A model generated the notes under the pieces. It did not search any database. It was not told the DNA's origin and saw only the letters and a list, made by a program, of their open reading frames with translations. A DNA stretch of 64,000 nt, from the NCBI RefSeq assembly GCF_010993775.1, contig NZ_WOTO01000025.1, positions 1 to 64,000 on the forward strand, in the 5' to 3' direction. Shown in pieces: positions 37,219 through 48,133 of this stretch; within the stretch, counting starts at the first letter, position 1, and the number at the start of each line of letters is the position of its first letter. Position numbers and translations under genes: made by a program. This stretch comes from Fodinicola feengrottensis. Lineage in GTDB: Bacteria; Actinomycetota; Actinomycetes; Mycobacteriales; HKI-0501.

Positions 37219-38448
37219 ATGAGCGAACCCTCCGCGACTACCCCCCCGCGCCTGCTGCGCCAGCTGAACGCCCGCAAGGTGCTCGGCGTGCTGTCCACCG
37301 GCGAGCCGCTGACCAGCACCGAACTCGTGGACGCGACTGGGCTGACCCGCGCCACTGTGCACGCCGTCTGCCAGGACCTGATCGAACTCGGTTGGGCGCA
37401 TGAGCTGGAGAATGAACGTACGACCGGCAGCTACCAGAGAGGCCGGCCATCTCGTCGGTTCCAGTTCAACGACCGAGCCGGGTTTGTGCTCGGCATCGAC
37501 GTGGGCGCCTTTAAAACCACCGCGATGGTTGCTGACCTGCGCGGCCAGGAGTTGGCCCGCTGCGGTCTGGCCTTCGCGGACGTGAAGGTGCCGGCGGCCG
37601 AACGGGTCGACACTGTTGACAGCGCGCCGCGCTGGGCGTGCTCGAGGCCGCCGGCGTGCCAGTCTCGTCGGTTCTCGCCGTGACGGTCGGGGTAGCCGCT
37701 CCAGTCGACCGGAACGGGAAAGTCGCGGTTTCCGACCAGTTCTGGAAGATCTTCGACATCGACCTCGGCGCGGCCTTACGAGACCGGCACGGCTGTTGTT
37801 GGTTCAGATGGAGAACGACGACGCCAATCTCGCCGCCCTCGGCGAGCGCTGGCAGGGGGTCGCCCGGGGCGTCGACGACCTGGTTGTGCTGCTCGCCAGT
37901 GAGCGCATCGGCAGCGGACTCCTTGAGTCCGGCCGGCTCCTGCACGGTCGCCGTGGCGGCGCCGGTGAGCTGGCTTTCCTGCGACGACTGGAAGGCGTCG
38001 GTACGGTCGACGGCATCGCCTCTCTCGCGCGGCAATGGGGCACTGAGGCAGTCGCCAGCGGTGAGCACGCGACCGTAATGGCAGGCACAGTCACCGCCGA
38101 GATGGTTTTCGCCGCAGCGCCGGCGGCGACCAGGTCGCCCTCGACGTTCTCGATCGGCTCAGCACCCGGATGGCCAGGATCGTCGCCGCCATCAGCGATT
38201 TGCTCAACCCCGAGCTCGTCGTCATCGCCGGCGCTGTCGCCCAAGCCGCCGGCGTACTTCTCGAGACGATCCAGGCCCGGCTGCCCACCTTCGCCAACAG
38301 CCCACCCCGGCTCGCGGTCTCCACCCTCGGTGACGCGGTCGTCGCCATTGGCGCGATCCGGCACGCGTTGGACTACGTCGAGGCGAACCGGCTGACTTTC
38401 GCGACAGCATCAGGTGAACCGAACGATCGGTTCCACTCCCGCCGGTGA
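37219..38448 (+). CDS. ROK family transcriptional regulator, multiply frameshifted
   Basis: About 400 residues: an N-terminal winged helix (LLRQLNARKVLGVLSTGEPLTSTELVDATGLTRATVH) followed by a ROK ATPase-like sugar-kinase fold, seen from FVLGIDVGAFKTTAMVADLRG, VTVGVAAPVDRNG and the late LNPELVVIAGAVAQAAG. At least three frame changes (near 37610, 37790 and 38110) interrupt it. Some hallmark residues of the zinc motif could not be located because of the breaks. It probably represses the divergent alpha-glucosidase until a sugar binds. Confidence 0.8.
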
Positions 38449-38521
38449 CCGAGATGGCGCTCCGCCATGTTCCTTGCTGGGTCCGTGAACCGGTTGGCTC
38501 CGGCGTCCGTTTACCGAGACC

Positions 38522-41207
38522 ATGACCGCCACCACGCCGCGCGGCGCCGCACCGGTGCCGGTACGCACGCAACGCGTCGCGCCTCGAGGATGGGGCAGCC
38601 ACCGCACCATCTCGGCTGCCTTGCGGGCGGCGTCCAACGGCTCGGTGATCAGCGTGGCTCCCGGGGTCTATCACGAGAATGTGCTGGTCGACCGGGACAT
38701 CAGCATCATCGCGGACCGTGAGCACGGCGGCGTGGAGCTGGTCGGCGCCGACGGTCCCGCGCTGGTCAGCCGGGGCGGCACGGTGGAGGTACGGGGGCTG
38801 GCCGTACGCGGCAGCGGATCTGGGGCTGCCGTGCAGACCAGTGCCGGGACGTTGACCATGGTCGACTGCGAGGTCTCGGACGGCTGGCTGGAGGCGGACG
38901 GCTATGCACCCCCCGGTGCTGCGCGGCTGCCGCGTCCACTCGGTCATCGGCGCGGGGCTGCGGGTCCACGGCGACGCCAAGGTCGAAGCGCTCGGGTGTG
39001 CCATCGAGGGGGTGGACGGCGACGCGGTCGTGGTCGGCCAGTCCGCTCGCGCAGGCCTGCGCGACACCGTGATGCTCAGGCCGTCCGGCCACGGAGTCGC
39101 GCTGTCCGATCGGGCCTTCGTGGAGCTCGCGAACTGTACGGTCGCACACACCGGCGGCGTCGGCGTACACGTCGATCGGCAGGCCCGGGCCGTCCTGCGC
39201 GAGTCGAAGATCACCGACACCGCCGGCGATGCGATCCAGCTGGTGGGAGGAGCGCTGGACAGCACGGTCGCGGAGCAGGATCCCTGCACTGTCGAAGCGA
39301 CCGGGACGACCATCGCCCGCAGCGGCGCGCATGGCCTCTCCGTGCACGGTGCGGCGCATGCGGTCGTGCGCGAATGCACAGTGAACACGGTGGCGAAGAG
39401 CGGCCTGATCGCGGAGGCAGGCGGGCGGATAACAGCTGACGACTGTACGGTCTCCGGCAGTGGCAGTACGGCCCTGGTCGCTCGCGGGGCGCGGGTCGAA
39501 GCGGCCGACTGTACGCTGTCGCGGGCCGGCGCGAACGGTGTTTTTCTGGACGGTGCGGCCCATGTCACGCTCCGCCGGTGCATCGTCAGCGGTTCGTCAT
39601 TCAGTGCCGTCCACCTCGCCGGCGAGGCGGTCGCGGAACTGGACACCTGCACGGTCGCGGAGTCCCCGCAGCATGGCGTACGGGTCACCGGGCAGGCGAT
39701 GGTACGGATGACCGGTGGGCGCGTGGAGCACGCCGCGATGTCCGGCGTACAGGTCGAGGAGACCGGTGACGCGACGGTCCGGCACACCACGATCGAGCAC
39801 GCCGCGGTGGGGATTCGGGTGCAGACGCCGCACCGTCCGCTGTTCGAGGACTGTACGGTCGGCGCCACCACGCAGGCCGGGATGGAGGTCGCGGCCGGCT
39901 GCGGACCGACCGTACGGGACAGCCGGTTCACGGACAGCGAGGGCGCCGGGGTGTTCCTGGACCGGGACAGCAGGGCCACCATCGAGGACTGCGTGATCCG
40001 CGACAGCAAGGGCAGCGGCCTGGTGGTGTGGGACGGGGCCCGGCCGACAGTCCGTACGCTTCGCGTCGAGCGCTCCGGCAAGAACGGCGTCTACCTGGCC
40101 ACCGACGCGGCCGGCGCGCTGGACGACGTGACCATCACCGAGAGCCAGTTTCCGGCGATTTTCGTCGGCAAGGGCGCACGCCCCCGGTTCCGGCGCTGCC
40201 ACGTACAGAACACCGACCGCGACCTGAACGTCCTGGACGGCGGCGAGCCGACCTTCGTGGACTGTACGACGAACGACGTGCGCGCGGTCAGCATGCCAGC
40301 GACCACCGCCGTCGCGCGCTTACTAGTCAGCGAGCCGGGCGGCATCGCGCGGCACCGGCGCCGCTGTCCACCGATGGGTCCGAGGTGGACGACCTGGATG
40401 ACCTGCTGCGTCAGCTCGACGACCTGGTCGGCTTGGCCCGCGCCAAACACGACGTGGGCACCCTCGTACGACTGATGCAGATGGTCAAAAACGCCGGCAG
40501 CAGGCCGGCCTCGCTCCCCCGCCGCTGTCCCGCCATCTCGTCTTCGCCGGCAACCCGGGCACCGGCAAGACCACCGTCGCGCGGCTCTACGGGCGCATCC
40601 TCAACGCGCTGGGCATGCTCGCCCGGGGACATTTGGTGGAGGTCGACCGGGGCATGCTGGTCGGCGAATACGTGGGCCACACCGCACCCAAGACCCAAGC
40701 GGCGTTCCGTCGAGCCATCGGCGGGGTCCTGTTCATCGACGAGGCGTACGCGCTGGTGCCTGCCGGCCAGTCCAACGACTTCGGCCAGGAGGCCATCTCG
40801 ACCCTGGTCAAGTTGATGGAGGACCACCGGGACCAGGTCGTGGTCATCGTCGCGGGGTATCCGGACCAGATGGGCCGCTTCATCGCCGCCAACCCGGGCC
40901 TGTCCTCGCGCTTCAACCGGACTCTCACATTCGACGACTACACGGTCGACGAGCTGGTCGAAATCGTGGTGCACCACGCCGCCGACCATGAGTACGAGGT
41001 GCCGACGGCTACCCGCGCGAGGCGCTGGTCGGCTACTTCTCAGACAGTGCGGGCGGCCAGCGCTCGGGCAATGGCCGGTTCGCCCGGCAGGTTTTCCAGG
41101 AGATGACCGAGCGGCACGCGTACCGTGTCGCGGACCTCGACGAACCGACGAAGGAGCAGCTCAGCGCACTGCTGGAGGCCGACGTACCGGAGCCGGCGCA
41201 CGGCTAG
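38522..41207 (+). CDS. Right-handed beta-helix / CbxX-type AAA+ ATPase fusion, frameshifted
   Basis: About 890 residues. Residues 1 to about 600 consist of some 18-20 parabolic beta-helix rungs with recurring VELxxCTVxxTGxxGV-type turns. The C-terminal 280 residues form an AAA+ domain of the CbxX/CfqX type: Walker A AGNPGTGKTTVARL, Walker B GGVLFIDEAYALVP, sensor VVIVAGYPDQM and the arginine-finger region NPGLSSRFNRTL. Frame changes occur near 38905, 40360, 40500, 40610 and 41010. Beta-helix/AAA fusions of this type occur near type VII secretion (EccA-like) in actinomycetes, but no other ESX gene is present here. The partner is unknown. Confidence 0.8.
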
Positions 41208-41233
41208 GAAGGACACCCATGGCAACCGAGAGG

Positions 41234-41826
41234 TCAGCTCTTTGGCTGGCTCGGCGGGCCGAACAGGAAGTCGCGGGAGACCAGCACTTCACGGAGGGCC
41301 CGCAGGCCGTAGTACGTCCGCGACTTCACCGTTCCAGGTGGCACGCCGAGCAGCTCAGCGGCCTCTGCGACCGAATACTGCTGGAAGTAGATGGCGACCA
41401 CGGCCGTACGCAGCCGCTCGGGCAACGCGGCCAGCGCGGCCCGCACCACCTCACGGGCGTCCAGCAGCCGGTCGACCTCGTCGCTGGCTACGGAGAACGT
41501 TTCCATTCGCTCGTCCGGCTTTCGGGCGGCCGGGCCTGGATGGCGCGGACCTGGTCGATGGCGATCCGGCGGGCCACCGTGAACAGCCAGGCCCTACTCC
41601 AACTGCCGTCGGCCCGGCGCGCTTCCGGGTGGCGCCAGGCGCGTACGAGTGCCTCCTGCACGATGTCCTCGGCCCGCTGCCGATCGCCGTTGGTCAGGCG
41701 CATCAGGAAATTCAGCAGGACCGGGCGGTGCGCCTCATACAGGTCGCGCAGTGCCTGGTCATCGACCTCGCTCGTACGTCCCCCGGCAGCCTTGCGCTCC
41801 GCCTCGACCGTGTCCTCGTCGGCCAC
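41234..41826 (-). CDS. ECF-type RNA polymerase sigma factor, frameshifted
   Basis: About 197 residues. Region 2 reads LYEAHRPVLLNFLMRLTNGDRQRAEDIVQEALVRAWRH and is followed by WLFTVARRIAIDQVR. Region 4, in a second frame, reads LPERLRTAVVAIYFQQYSVAEAAELLGVPPGTVKSRTYYGLRALR. The shift lies near 41510. No anti-sigma gene follows on the same strand. A possible ECF-type promoter (GGAAC, 16 bases, GTC) lies about 180 bases upstream and may be self-recognised. It is convergent with the beta-helix/AAA gene. Confidence 0.88.
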
Positions 41827-42005
41827 TAGCTGCGCCGTCCGATCATGCGATCACCGTACCGGCTGCCAACGGCGACGACACCGACCACGCCTCGCGTACG
41901 GTTCCCTGATCCGGTGCCTGGCGGTACGTGGGACACCCCCATCTCGTCAGAACCCTGGACAGTCCTTCCCAAGACGCTGTCCGCCGATATCTGGTTGGGT
42001 CTTGT

Positions 42006-42029
42006 GACGGAGTAACTGAAAAACGTTCC
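42006..42029 (-). promoter_or_regulatory. Possible ECF-type promoter for the sigma gene
   Basis: On the minus strand GGAAC and GTC are separated by about 16 bases, the form of many ECF promoters, roughly 180 bases upstream of the sigma ATG. The rest of the interval 41827-42155 shows no gene. Confidence 0.4.
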
Positions 42030-42155
42030 CATTGCGACTGCCGTTCGCATCTCTGAAACGTCCCCGTCCCCGCTCGTACTCCATCGCGCAGCGTCGACGA
42101 TGCCCGTGACGAACCAGGGTTCGCATCGGCGAGAACTACGTAGATCCCGTAGCCG

Positions 42156-43414
42156 TCAGTCGAGGTGCTTGCTGACTTCCGCCAGGCGCCCAGTCAGGAA
42201 GGCACGTTCCATCTCGTTGTCGGTCATCGCCAGCGCCTCGTCGTACGCGGTCGCCGCCTCGGCCCACCGCTGGAGCCGGCGCAGGAAATCGGCGCGGGCG
42301 GCACTCAGATAGGCGTACGTGCCCAACGCCGGCTCGTCTAACAGCGGCGACAGCGCCGCGAGGCCCGAAGCGGGCCCGTCCCGGAATCCGATCGCGACCG
42401 CACGGTTCAACTCCACCACCGGCGATGGCCACACTTCGCGCAACACGTCATAGAGCCCGACCACCTCGCCCCAGTCGGTGTCCTCCCAGCTCGGCGCCTC
42501 CGCGTGGACGGCCGCGATCGCCGCCGCCTGCACCGAATACCTCGTCGGACCCGTACGCCGCAGTGCCTCGACCAGTAACGCGACACCTTCTTCGATCAGC
42601 CCGCGGTCCCATCGTGACCTGTCCTGCTCGGCGAGCAGAACCATTTGCCCGTCCGCGGACCGGCGGGTATCCCGGCGAGCATCGGTAAGCAGCATCAACG
42701 CCAGCAGAGCGGTCACCTCACCGCTGTCAGGCAGCAGCCGATGCAGGGTGCGGGCGAGCCGGATCGCGCCGTCGACCAGGTCCGGGCGTACGAGCTGCTC
42801 GCCCACCGGCGCCGCGTGGCCGGTGGTGAAAACCAGGTGCACGACATCCAGAACGGCACCCACACGTTCCGGGAGATCCTGCTGCGACGGCACCCGGTAC
42901 GGGATCCGGGCGCCGCTGATTTTCTTCTTCGCGCGGGTGATCCGCGCCGCCATGGCGGACTCCTGGACCAGAAACGCGTGCGCCACCTCCGCTGTGGACA
43001 GACCGCAGACCAGTCGCAGAGAGTGAGCGCCACCTGCGCCTCACGAGACAGCGCCGGATGGCAGCAGGTGAAGATCAGCCGCAGCCAGTCGTCGTCGACC
43101 ACCGGCGGATCGGTGGCCTCCTCCGGGCCGGCCACCACCTCGTCGGTGACCAACAACGGCAGCGCCGAACGGAACACCGACTCCCGCCGCAACAGGTCTT
43201 TCGCGCGGTTGCGCGCGACCGTGGTCAGCCAGGCTCCCGGCCGGGAGGGAACGCCGTTCGCAGGCCAGTCCCGTAATGCGCGGGCATACGCGTCCTGAGT
43301 GCATTCCTCAGCGAGATCGAAATCGCGTACCAGCCGCACCGTCGCGGCGAGCACGGTGGCCCACTCGCGACGATGCGCCTGCGCGACGGCCTCGCGGACG
43401 TCCGGGTGCGCCAT
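42156..43414 (-). CDS. ECF sigma factor of the ECF42 type with C-terminal TPR-like extension, frameshifted
   Basis: About 420 residues, much longer than ordinary ECF factors. Region 2 is LVRDFDLAEECTQDAYARALRDW, followed by PGAWLTTVARNRAKDLLRRE, and region 4 starts in the second frame with STAEVAHAFLVQESAMAARITRAKKKI. The long helical C-terminus (for example LYDVLREVWPSPVVELNRAVAI and LSAARADFLRRLQRWAEAATAYDEAL) is the DUF6596/TPR-like part that replaces an anti-sigma partner in this group. One shift near 43020. The YCII protein encoded 7 bases upstream is the usual genetic partner. Confidence 0.88.
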
Positions 43415-43423
43415 CAAGCGACT

Positions 43424-43780
43424 TCAGTTCGCCTCGCGGATCGGCCGGATTTCGACCCCGCCGTGCTCGGCCGAAACCTCGGGCAGCCGCTGCGCGATCG
43501 CGATCGCGGCGTCCAGGTCAGCCGCCTCCACCACGTAGTAGCCACCCAGCACCTCCTTGGTCTCCAGGAACGGGCCGTCGGTTGGCGTCGGTTTTCCGGT
43601 GACACTGGCCCGCAATGTCGTGGCGGTAGCCGACGGCAACAGCTCGTGGGTCGCGAGGATCGCAGCACCCGCCGCGGCCACGAGCGCGGCGTGGCCCGCC
43701 TGGAGCTCGTTCCGCTGCTGCCCGGACATCGCTTCCCAACTCTGCTCGTTCCCGTAGATAAGCAGCAGATATTTCGCCAT
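43424..43780 (-). CDS. YCII-related (DGPF-domain) protein
   Basis: Intact 118-residue protein starting MAKYLLLIYGNEQSW, with TPTDGPFLETKEVLGGYYVVEAADLDAAI, the DGPF motif that names the domain, and a C-terminal GGVEIRPI. These small alpha-beta proteins are almost always encoded next to ECF42 sigma factors, as here; their function is unclear. The ATG at 43780 is preferred to one four codons upstream because the conserved strand begins there. Confidence 0.9.
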   Translation of the reverse strand: MAKYLLLIYGNEQSWEAMSGQQRNELQAGHAALVAAAGAAILATHELLPSATATTLRASVTGKPTPTDGPFLETKEVLGGYYVVEAADLDAAIAIAQRLPEVSAEHGGVEIRPIREAN

Positions 43781-43961
43781 CTCGAATCCCATCGTCCCGG
43801 GCCCGGTTTGGCCCGCCTACTCATACGACGAACCACCTTGCCGCCGATCGATGCTCGGCGAGTCACCCATTTGGGCAACCGTACCGTCGCGTACGGGATC
43901 ACCTGCTACCCGCTGGAATCCCCATACCTCGAGACAAATTCGATGGCCCGCCGAGGGGCGG

Positions 43962-44867
43962 GTGATTAGGCTCCACCGGGTGATTTACGAGGATCCGCGG
44001 GCGTATTTGCTAGGGCTCGAAGGCATCGCGTTGATGCGCGCGTTCACCGGCGAGTCCGATCGTGACTCCGTCGAGGCCCGGATCGCCGAGATTCGCCAGG
44101 TGCTCGCAGACAAAGAGCTGGCGAACGCGGCGGTGGAAGTCGAGCGAGTGGACACCGTCGCGGGATATCGACGGTGGGCGCCGACGTACGACCATCCCAA
44201 CTCGGCGTTCGACATCGACGAGCCGGTGGTCAGGGAAATCGTGGACTCACTGCCCTTGGGCATGGCTTTGGACGCAGCCTGCGGGACCGGCCGGTACGCC
44301 GAGTTTTTGGCCGGACGCGGACATCGCGTCATCGGGGTGGACAGCTCGCCCGACATGCTGGCGCGGGCCCGCGTACGAGTGCCCGGCGCTGATTTTCGGC
44401 CCGGCGATCTGCACCAGCTTCCGGTCGCCGATGGTGAGGTGGAGCTCGTCGTCTGCGCGTTGGCTTTGACGCACGTCGCCACCCTCGAACCGGTCATCGC
44501 GGAATTCGCGCGGGTCCTGCGACCCGGTGGGCACCTGGTCATCGTCGACATGCACCCCGAACGAGTGGCGCTGGGTTCGATTCCGTCCGTACGCGATGCG
44601 GACGGCCGGCCGGGACGACTGAGCAGCTATCGGCATTTGATCGGCGATTATCTGCGCGCCGCGTTGCGAGCAGGGCTGCTCGTACGCCGGTGCGAGGAAC
44701 CTTTTCTGCCGGGCAGCTATCCATCCGAACATAACGGCACGTTGGGGGCGGCGGGACCGTGGGACTTTTGGCCGTGGAGCCTGGCAGACATGGTTCCCGC
44801 GGCAGCCCGTGCTGCCGGTGTCGGCAGTCCGGTGATGGTGATGTGGCATTTCCAGCTGGCCGAATAA
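43962..44867 (+). CDS. Class I SAM-dependent methyltransferase
   Basis: Intact, about 301 residues. The SAM-binding motif I is ALDAACGTGRYAEFLAGRGH, followed by the acidic residue in VIGVDSSPDML, the ADFRPGDLHQLPV segment and ARVLRPGGHLVIVDMHP (motif III). A roughly 90-residue N-terminal extension precedes the domain. The acceptor substrate is unknown. The start could be GTG 43962, used here because GAGGGG precedes it, or GTG 43980. Confidence 0.82.
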   Translation: MIRLHRVIYEDPRAYLLGLEGIALMRAFTGESDRDSVEARIAEIRQVLADKELANAAVEVERVDTVAGYRRWAPTYDHPNSAFDIDEPVVREIVDSLPLGMALDAACGTGRYAEFLAGRGHRVIGVDSSPDMLARARVRVPGADFRPGDLHQLPVADGEVELVVCALALTHVATLEPVIAEFARVLRPGGHLVIVDMHPERVALGSIPSVRDADGRPGRLSSYRHLIGDYLRAALRAGLLVRRCEEPFLPGSYPSEHNGTLGAAGPWDFWPWSLADMVPAAARAAGVGSPVMVMWHFQLAE

Positions 44868-44891
44868 GGGCCGCCTTCAGCCGATCTGCGA

Positions 44892-45715
44892 CTACGTGGC
44901 CGTCGTTCGGGCGTATCGCGCCGGAGAAACGCCAACAGTGGCGGTAAAGGCACGAGTGAAATGGGCCTGGTCGGCGTAGCCGAGATGGGCGGCCAACTCG
45001 GCCCAGTCGATGTCGGCGCCGTCCGCGCGCGCTCGGCGGCGCCATGCATCTGGAGCCGGCGGATCACCCATTTCGGCCCAACGCCCACATATTCGTCGAA
45101 CAGCTGCTGCAGCCGCCGCGGGGTCATCGCCAGGTCTTCGGCGAGCCGGTCCACCCGGGTCAGGGTCGGGTCGGCTCTGATCCTGCGCACGATTTCCGCC
45201 AGTCGTACGATCGCCGGATCCGGTTTCGGGCAGCTGCCGGTGAGGAAGTCGTCTATTAGGGCGACGCCAGCGGCCGCGTCGGGGGCCGCGACGATCCCGG
45301 CCGCGGCAGCCCGGCCACGGTCGCCGAAGATCTCGTCAACGGGCACGAACCGGTCGGTGATGGTCGACATCGGAGCCGACAGGAACGGCCGGAAGCCGCC
45401 GACCCGGAACTGCGCGCCGATCACCCGGCCCTGTCCGGCGATCTCTTCGACGAACTCGCCGTGCTGCACCCCGGTGACGCGGGCGCGCCCCTCACCAGTG
45501 GTGAGATAGGACGTGAAAGTCATGTGCACCGACGGATGCGTGATGACACGCTGCCGATGTGGCTCCCGGCCGCGCAGATCCCACTGCACGATCCAGTAGT
45601 GGTCCACAAACGGCTCCAGGGCGACGGCCGGCGCCGCCCTGGTCAGCTCGAAATGCTGCTGCGCCGTACGCGCGTGCACGATCGCTCCGCTGCCCTGGCT
45701 CGTCGCGTCGATCAT
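44892..45715 (-). CDS. AraC family transcriptional regulator, frameshifted
   Basis: About 274 residues. The N-terminal sensing region contains FVDHYWIVQWDLRGREPHRQRVITHPSVHMTF, typical of the AraC subgroup with a DUF6597-type domain. The first HTH is LTRVDRLAEDLAMTPRRLQQLFDEYVGVGPKWVIRRLQMH and the second, in another frame, is LAAHLGYADQAHFTRAFTATVGVSPARYAR. The break near 45035 is in a CGCGCG repeat. It is divergent from the NTF2-like gene 64 bases away and may regulate it. Confidence 0.88.
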
Positions 45716-45779
45716 GGGCCAACACTACGTTTCGCTTTTCTTCAAGACGCCTGGCCGGTGATCCTCATAGCCTCCTTCC

Positions 45780-46148
45780 ATGAACGAGATCGAAAAAACC
45801 GTGCTGGCCCTCGAAGAGCACATGCTGGCGGCCGACGCCGCGTACGATCCGGAGTTCTTCCGGGTCACCTGCGCCGACGACTTCCTCACGGTGAGCACCG
45901 CTGGGGTGGCCAGCAAGGAACAGGTCGTGGAAATGTACGCCCAAGGCGGTCCGGCCGGCCGGCGCAACGAGATCAACGATCCGCGGATTTTGATTGTCAA
46001 CGAGGAAAGCGCGGTGCTGACGTACCGACTGGTGAGCACGGCCGGCGACACGACGGTCACGATTTTCTCCACCAGTGTTTACCGACGCGAGGCGGACGGC
46101 TGGCGGATGGTCTTCCTCCAGCAGACCCCGTCGATGCCGTCTACTTGA
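45780..46148 (+). CDS. NTF2-like / DUF4440-type protein
   Basis: Intact 122-residue protein with the cone-shaped alpha+beta SnoaL/NTF2 pattern: an N-terminal helix ([19 protein letters not shown]), strand [10 protein letters not shown], then [39 protein letters not shown]. No catalytic dyad can be assigned. It is divergent from the AraC regulator. Its last codons overlap the 3' end of a methyltransferase remnant on the other strand. Confidence 0.8.
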   Translation: MNEIEKTVLALEEHMLAADAAYDPEFFRVTCADDFLTVSTAGVASKEQVVEMYAQGGPAGRRNEINDPRILIVNEESAVLTYRLVSTAGDTTVTIFSTSVYRREADGWRMVFLQQTPSMPST

Positions 46149-46300
46149 TGCCCACCACCATGGAGTCCGGCCCGGCGAGGTGTTCCACGTACGTCTCGCG
46201 GAACCCGCCGCGCCGAGCCATTCGCGGCAGTCGGCTCCGGTGTAGTCGAAGCCGCCCTCGTCCTCGATGAGCATGTTGAGGCTCATCAGCAGCCATTCTG
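46141..46300 (-). pseudogene. 3' remnant of a SAM-dependent methyltransferase
   Basis: The minus strand encodes [30 protein letters not shown] and, after one base shift, [21 protein letters not shown] and stop. This is the characteristic C-terminus of O-methyltransferase-like SAM enzymes (post-motif region with the terminal MVVGIK). Upstream of about 46300 the similarity ends, so at least three quarters of the gene is missing. Confidence 0.6.
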
Positions 46301-46380
46301 CACACCTTTTGGCCACTCACCGATCACATGGAAATGGCCGTACCTGAATGGGCAAACCAGTGCGCGGCGATTTAAGGACA

Positions 46381-47261
46381 CTAGTTTCCAGCGACAGTGG
46401 TCTGTGGATAGTGCGGCCGGAGGCTGGCCGCGAGGATGCGGTCGAGCATTCGATCCGGCAGCACCCGCGCGAGGCGGGTGATCACGGCGGCGTCCCGCCC
46501 GATGGTGTAGCGGGTACGGGGCTTTCCAGCGGTCACGGCTTTCGCGATCACCTGGGCCGCCTCGGCCGCGGACTTGCCGCCGGAGGTGCCGGCGGCGGCC
46601 TGCGCGTTGATCGCCTCGACCAGCGGGCCATAGCGAGCCCGCTGGTCCGTTGACATCCCGGCGGCCAGCCGGTTGCTGTTGGCGATGACCCGCTCACCCA
46701 TCTCGGTACGGATCCCGCCCGGCTCGACGACCACCACCGGCACGCCCAGCGGCGCCAGTTCCCGGCGCAGCGAGTCGCTGACCGCCTCCAGGGCGAACTT
46801 CGTGCCGGCGTACGGGCCGTACGTGGCCATGGCGATCCGCCCGCCGACCGAGCTGATGTTGACCACCCGGCCCGAATCACGCAGCAATACGGGCAGCAGC
46901 GCCTGGGTGACGGCGATGTGGCCGAACAGGTTGACCTCGAACAACTGTCGCCACTCGGCCAGCGGCAGGGTCTCGACCGGGGGCCGTTGGTCTGGGTGGC
47001 GGCGTTGTTCACCAGCGCTCGCAGAGCACCTTTCTGCGAGCTGACACGAGCGGCCAATTCGGCGATGTGGTCAGGCTGGGTGATGTCAAGGATCACTGGG
47101 TGGATGCCAGGAGCGCGAAGGGCGTCGGTGTCCCGGTCACGGCGGACGCCAGCCAGCACCTGGAATCCCCGGCGAGCCAGTTCCCGAGCGGAGGCAGCGC
47201 CGATCCCGGTCGACGCGCCGGTCACGACTACCCATCCTCGACCTTCAGATGACATTGTCAT
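46381..47261 (-). CDS. SDR family oxidoreductase, frameshifted
   Basis: Short-chain dehydrogenase of about 290 residues. The cofactor motif is VVVTGASTGIGAASARELARRG, followed by ALVNNAA. The catalytic Ser is in VVNISSVGGRIA and the YxxxK motif in YGPYAGTKFALEA, with VVVVEPGGIRTEMG after it. The frame changes near 46960. The start is the ATG at 47261, which lies inside one of two TetR-type palindromes, so a repressor bound there would block it directly. It is divergent from a TetR gene 40 bases away. Confidence 0.9.
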
Positions 47262-47299
47262 CTTAGCGACCCTAGGCATCTCAGATGACACTGTCAACT
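47247..47299. promoter_or_regulatory. Twin TetR operators
   Basis: AGATGACATTGTCATCT (47247-47263) is a perfect 8-1-8 palindrome. AGATGACACTGTCAACT (47283-47299) is the same with one arm altered. Centre-to-centre distance is 36 bp. They lie between the SDR and TetR genes, overlapping the SDR start and ending 2 bases before the TetR ATG. Confidence 0.75.
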
Positions 47300-47301
47300 G
47301 T

Positions 47302-47909
47302 ATGGTGAACGGCATGGTCAGCCGTGCCGAATCCGCCGCCGTGACGCGACGTGCCTTGCTCGACGCCGCCGCCGCCCTGCTCGACAGCGGTGGTCCGGAC
47401 GCGGTGACCTTGCGAGAGGTCGCGGCGTGTGCGGGGGGGTCACTCGAGGGGCCCCGTACCGGCATTTTCCGGACAAGGACAGCCTGCTCGCGGCCGTCGC
47501 GACGGAGGCCTTGGACCGGATCGCGGAACAGGCGCGGGCGGTACGCGCCGAGCCGCGGGCTTCTCCGGCCGACAAGCTGCACCGCGCCCTGGCCGTACTG
47601 ATGACGGTCGGACGCCGTCAGCCGCACCTCTACCGACTCATCTACGCCACCCCGGCCGGCGATCCGGCCGCGATCCACGCGGCGAGCGAGGCGGCCGAAC
47701 ACGCGCAGGACGAGTTCTTCGCCATCGTCGGCGACCTCGTCGGCGCCCAACACGCCCGTCGGTTCGCGGCACTGCTGTTGACCAGCGCGCACGGGATCAC
47801 CGACATGGAGGTCAACGGGCATCTGTCCGCCGACAAGTGGCGCCTCACGGCCGAGGACCTCGTGTCGACCCTGGTGTCCATGATCGAGCGCCAAGCCAGC
47901 GGCGAGTAG
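47302..47909 (+). CDS. TetR family transcriptional regulator, frameshifted
   Basis: About 202 residues. The helix-turn-helix is split by an indel near 47430 in a GGGGGGG run: ALLDAAAALLDSGGPDAVTLREVAA precedes the break, and GVTRGAPYRHFPDKDSLLAAVATEAL follows it, together a canonical TetR HTH. The C-terminal ligand domain is of the WHG type (HRALAVLMTVGRRQPHLYRLIYA). Twin operators lie just upstream, so it represses itself and the divergent SDR gene. The inducer is unknown. Confidence 0.88.
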
Positions 47910-48133
47910 CCCACTTTCCCCGCCACACCACCGTCAGCACTGTCGCTGTCCGCGCACCCCATCGCCGGATTTGCCACATATAATGCGGATATTGCACACC
48001 ATTGAGCCGGCACTCATCGGTCAGGCGGTTGGGTCAGCCCCGAGTCAACCTCCGCCGGGACTCACCGCGTCCCATGAGTAACGGCGGCGAGAAATGGCGG
48101 CCTGACAAGGGGGGAGCCAATGGTGAGACGCGA

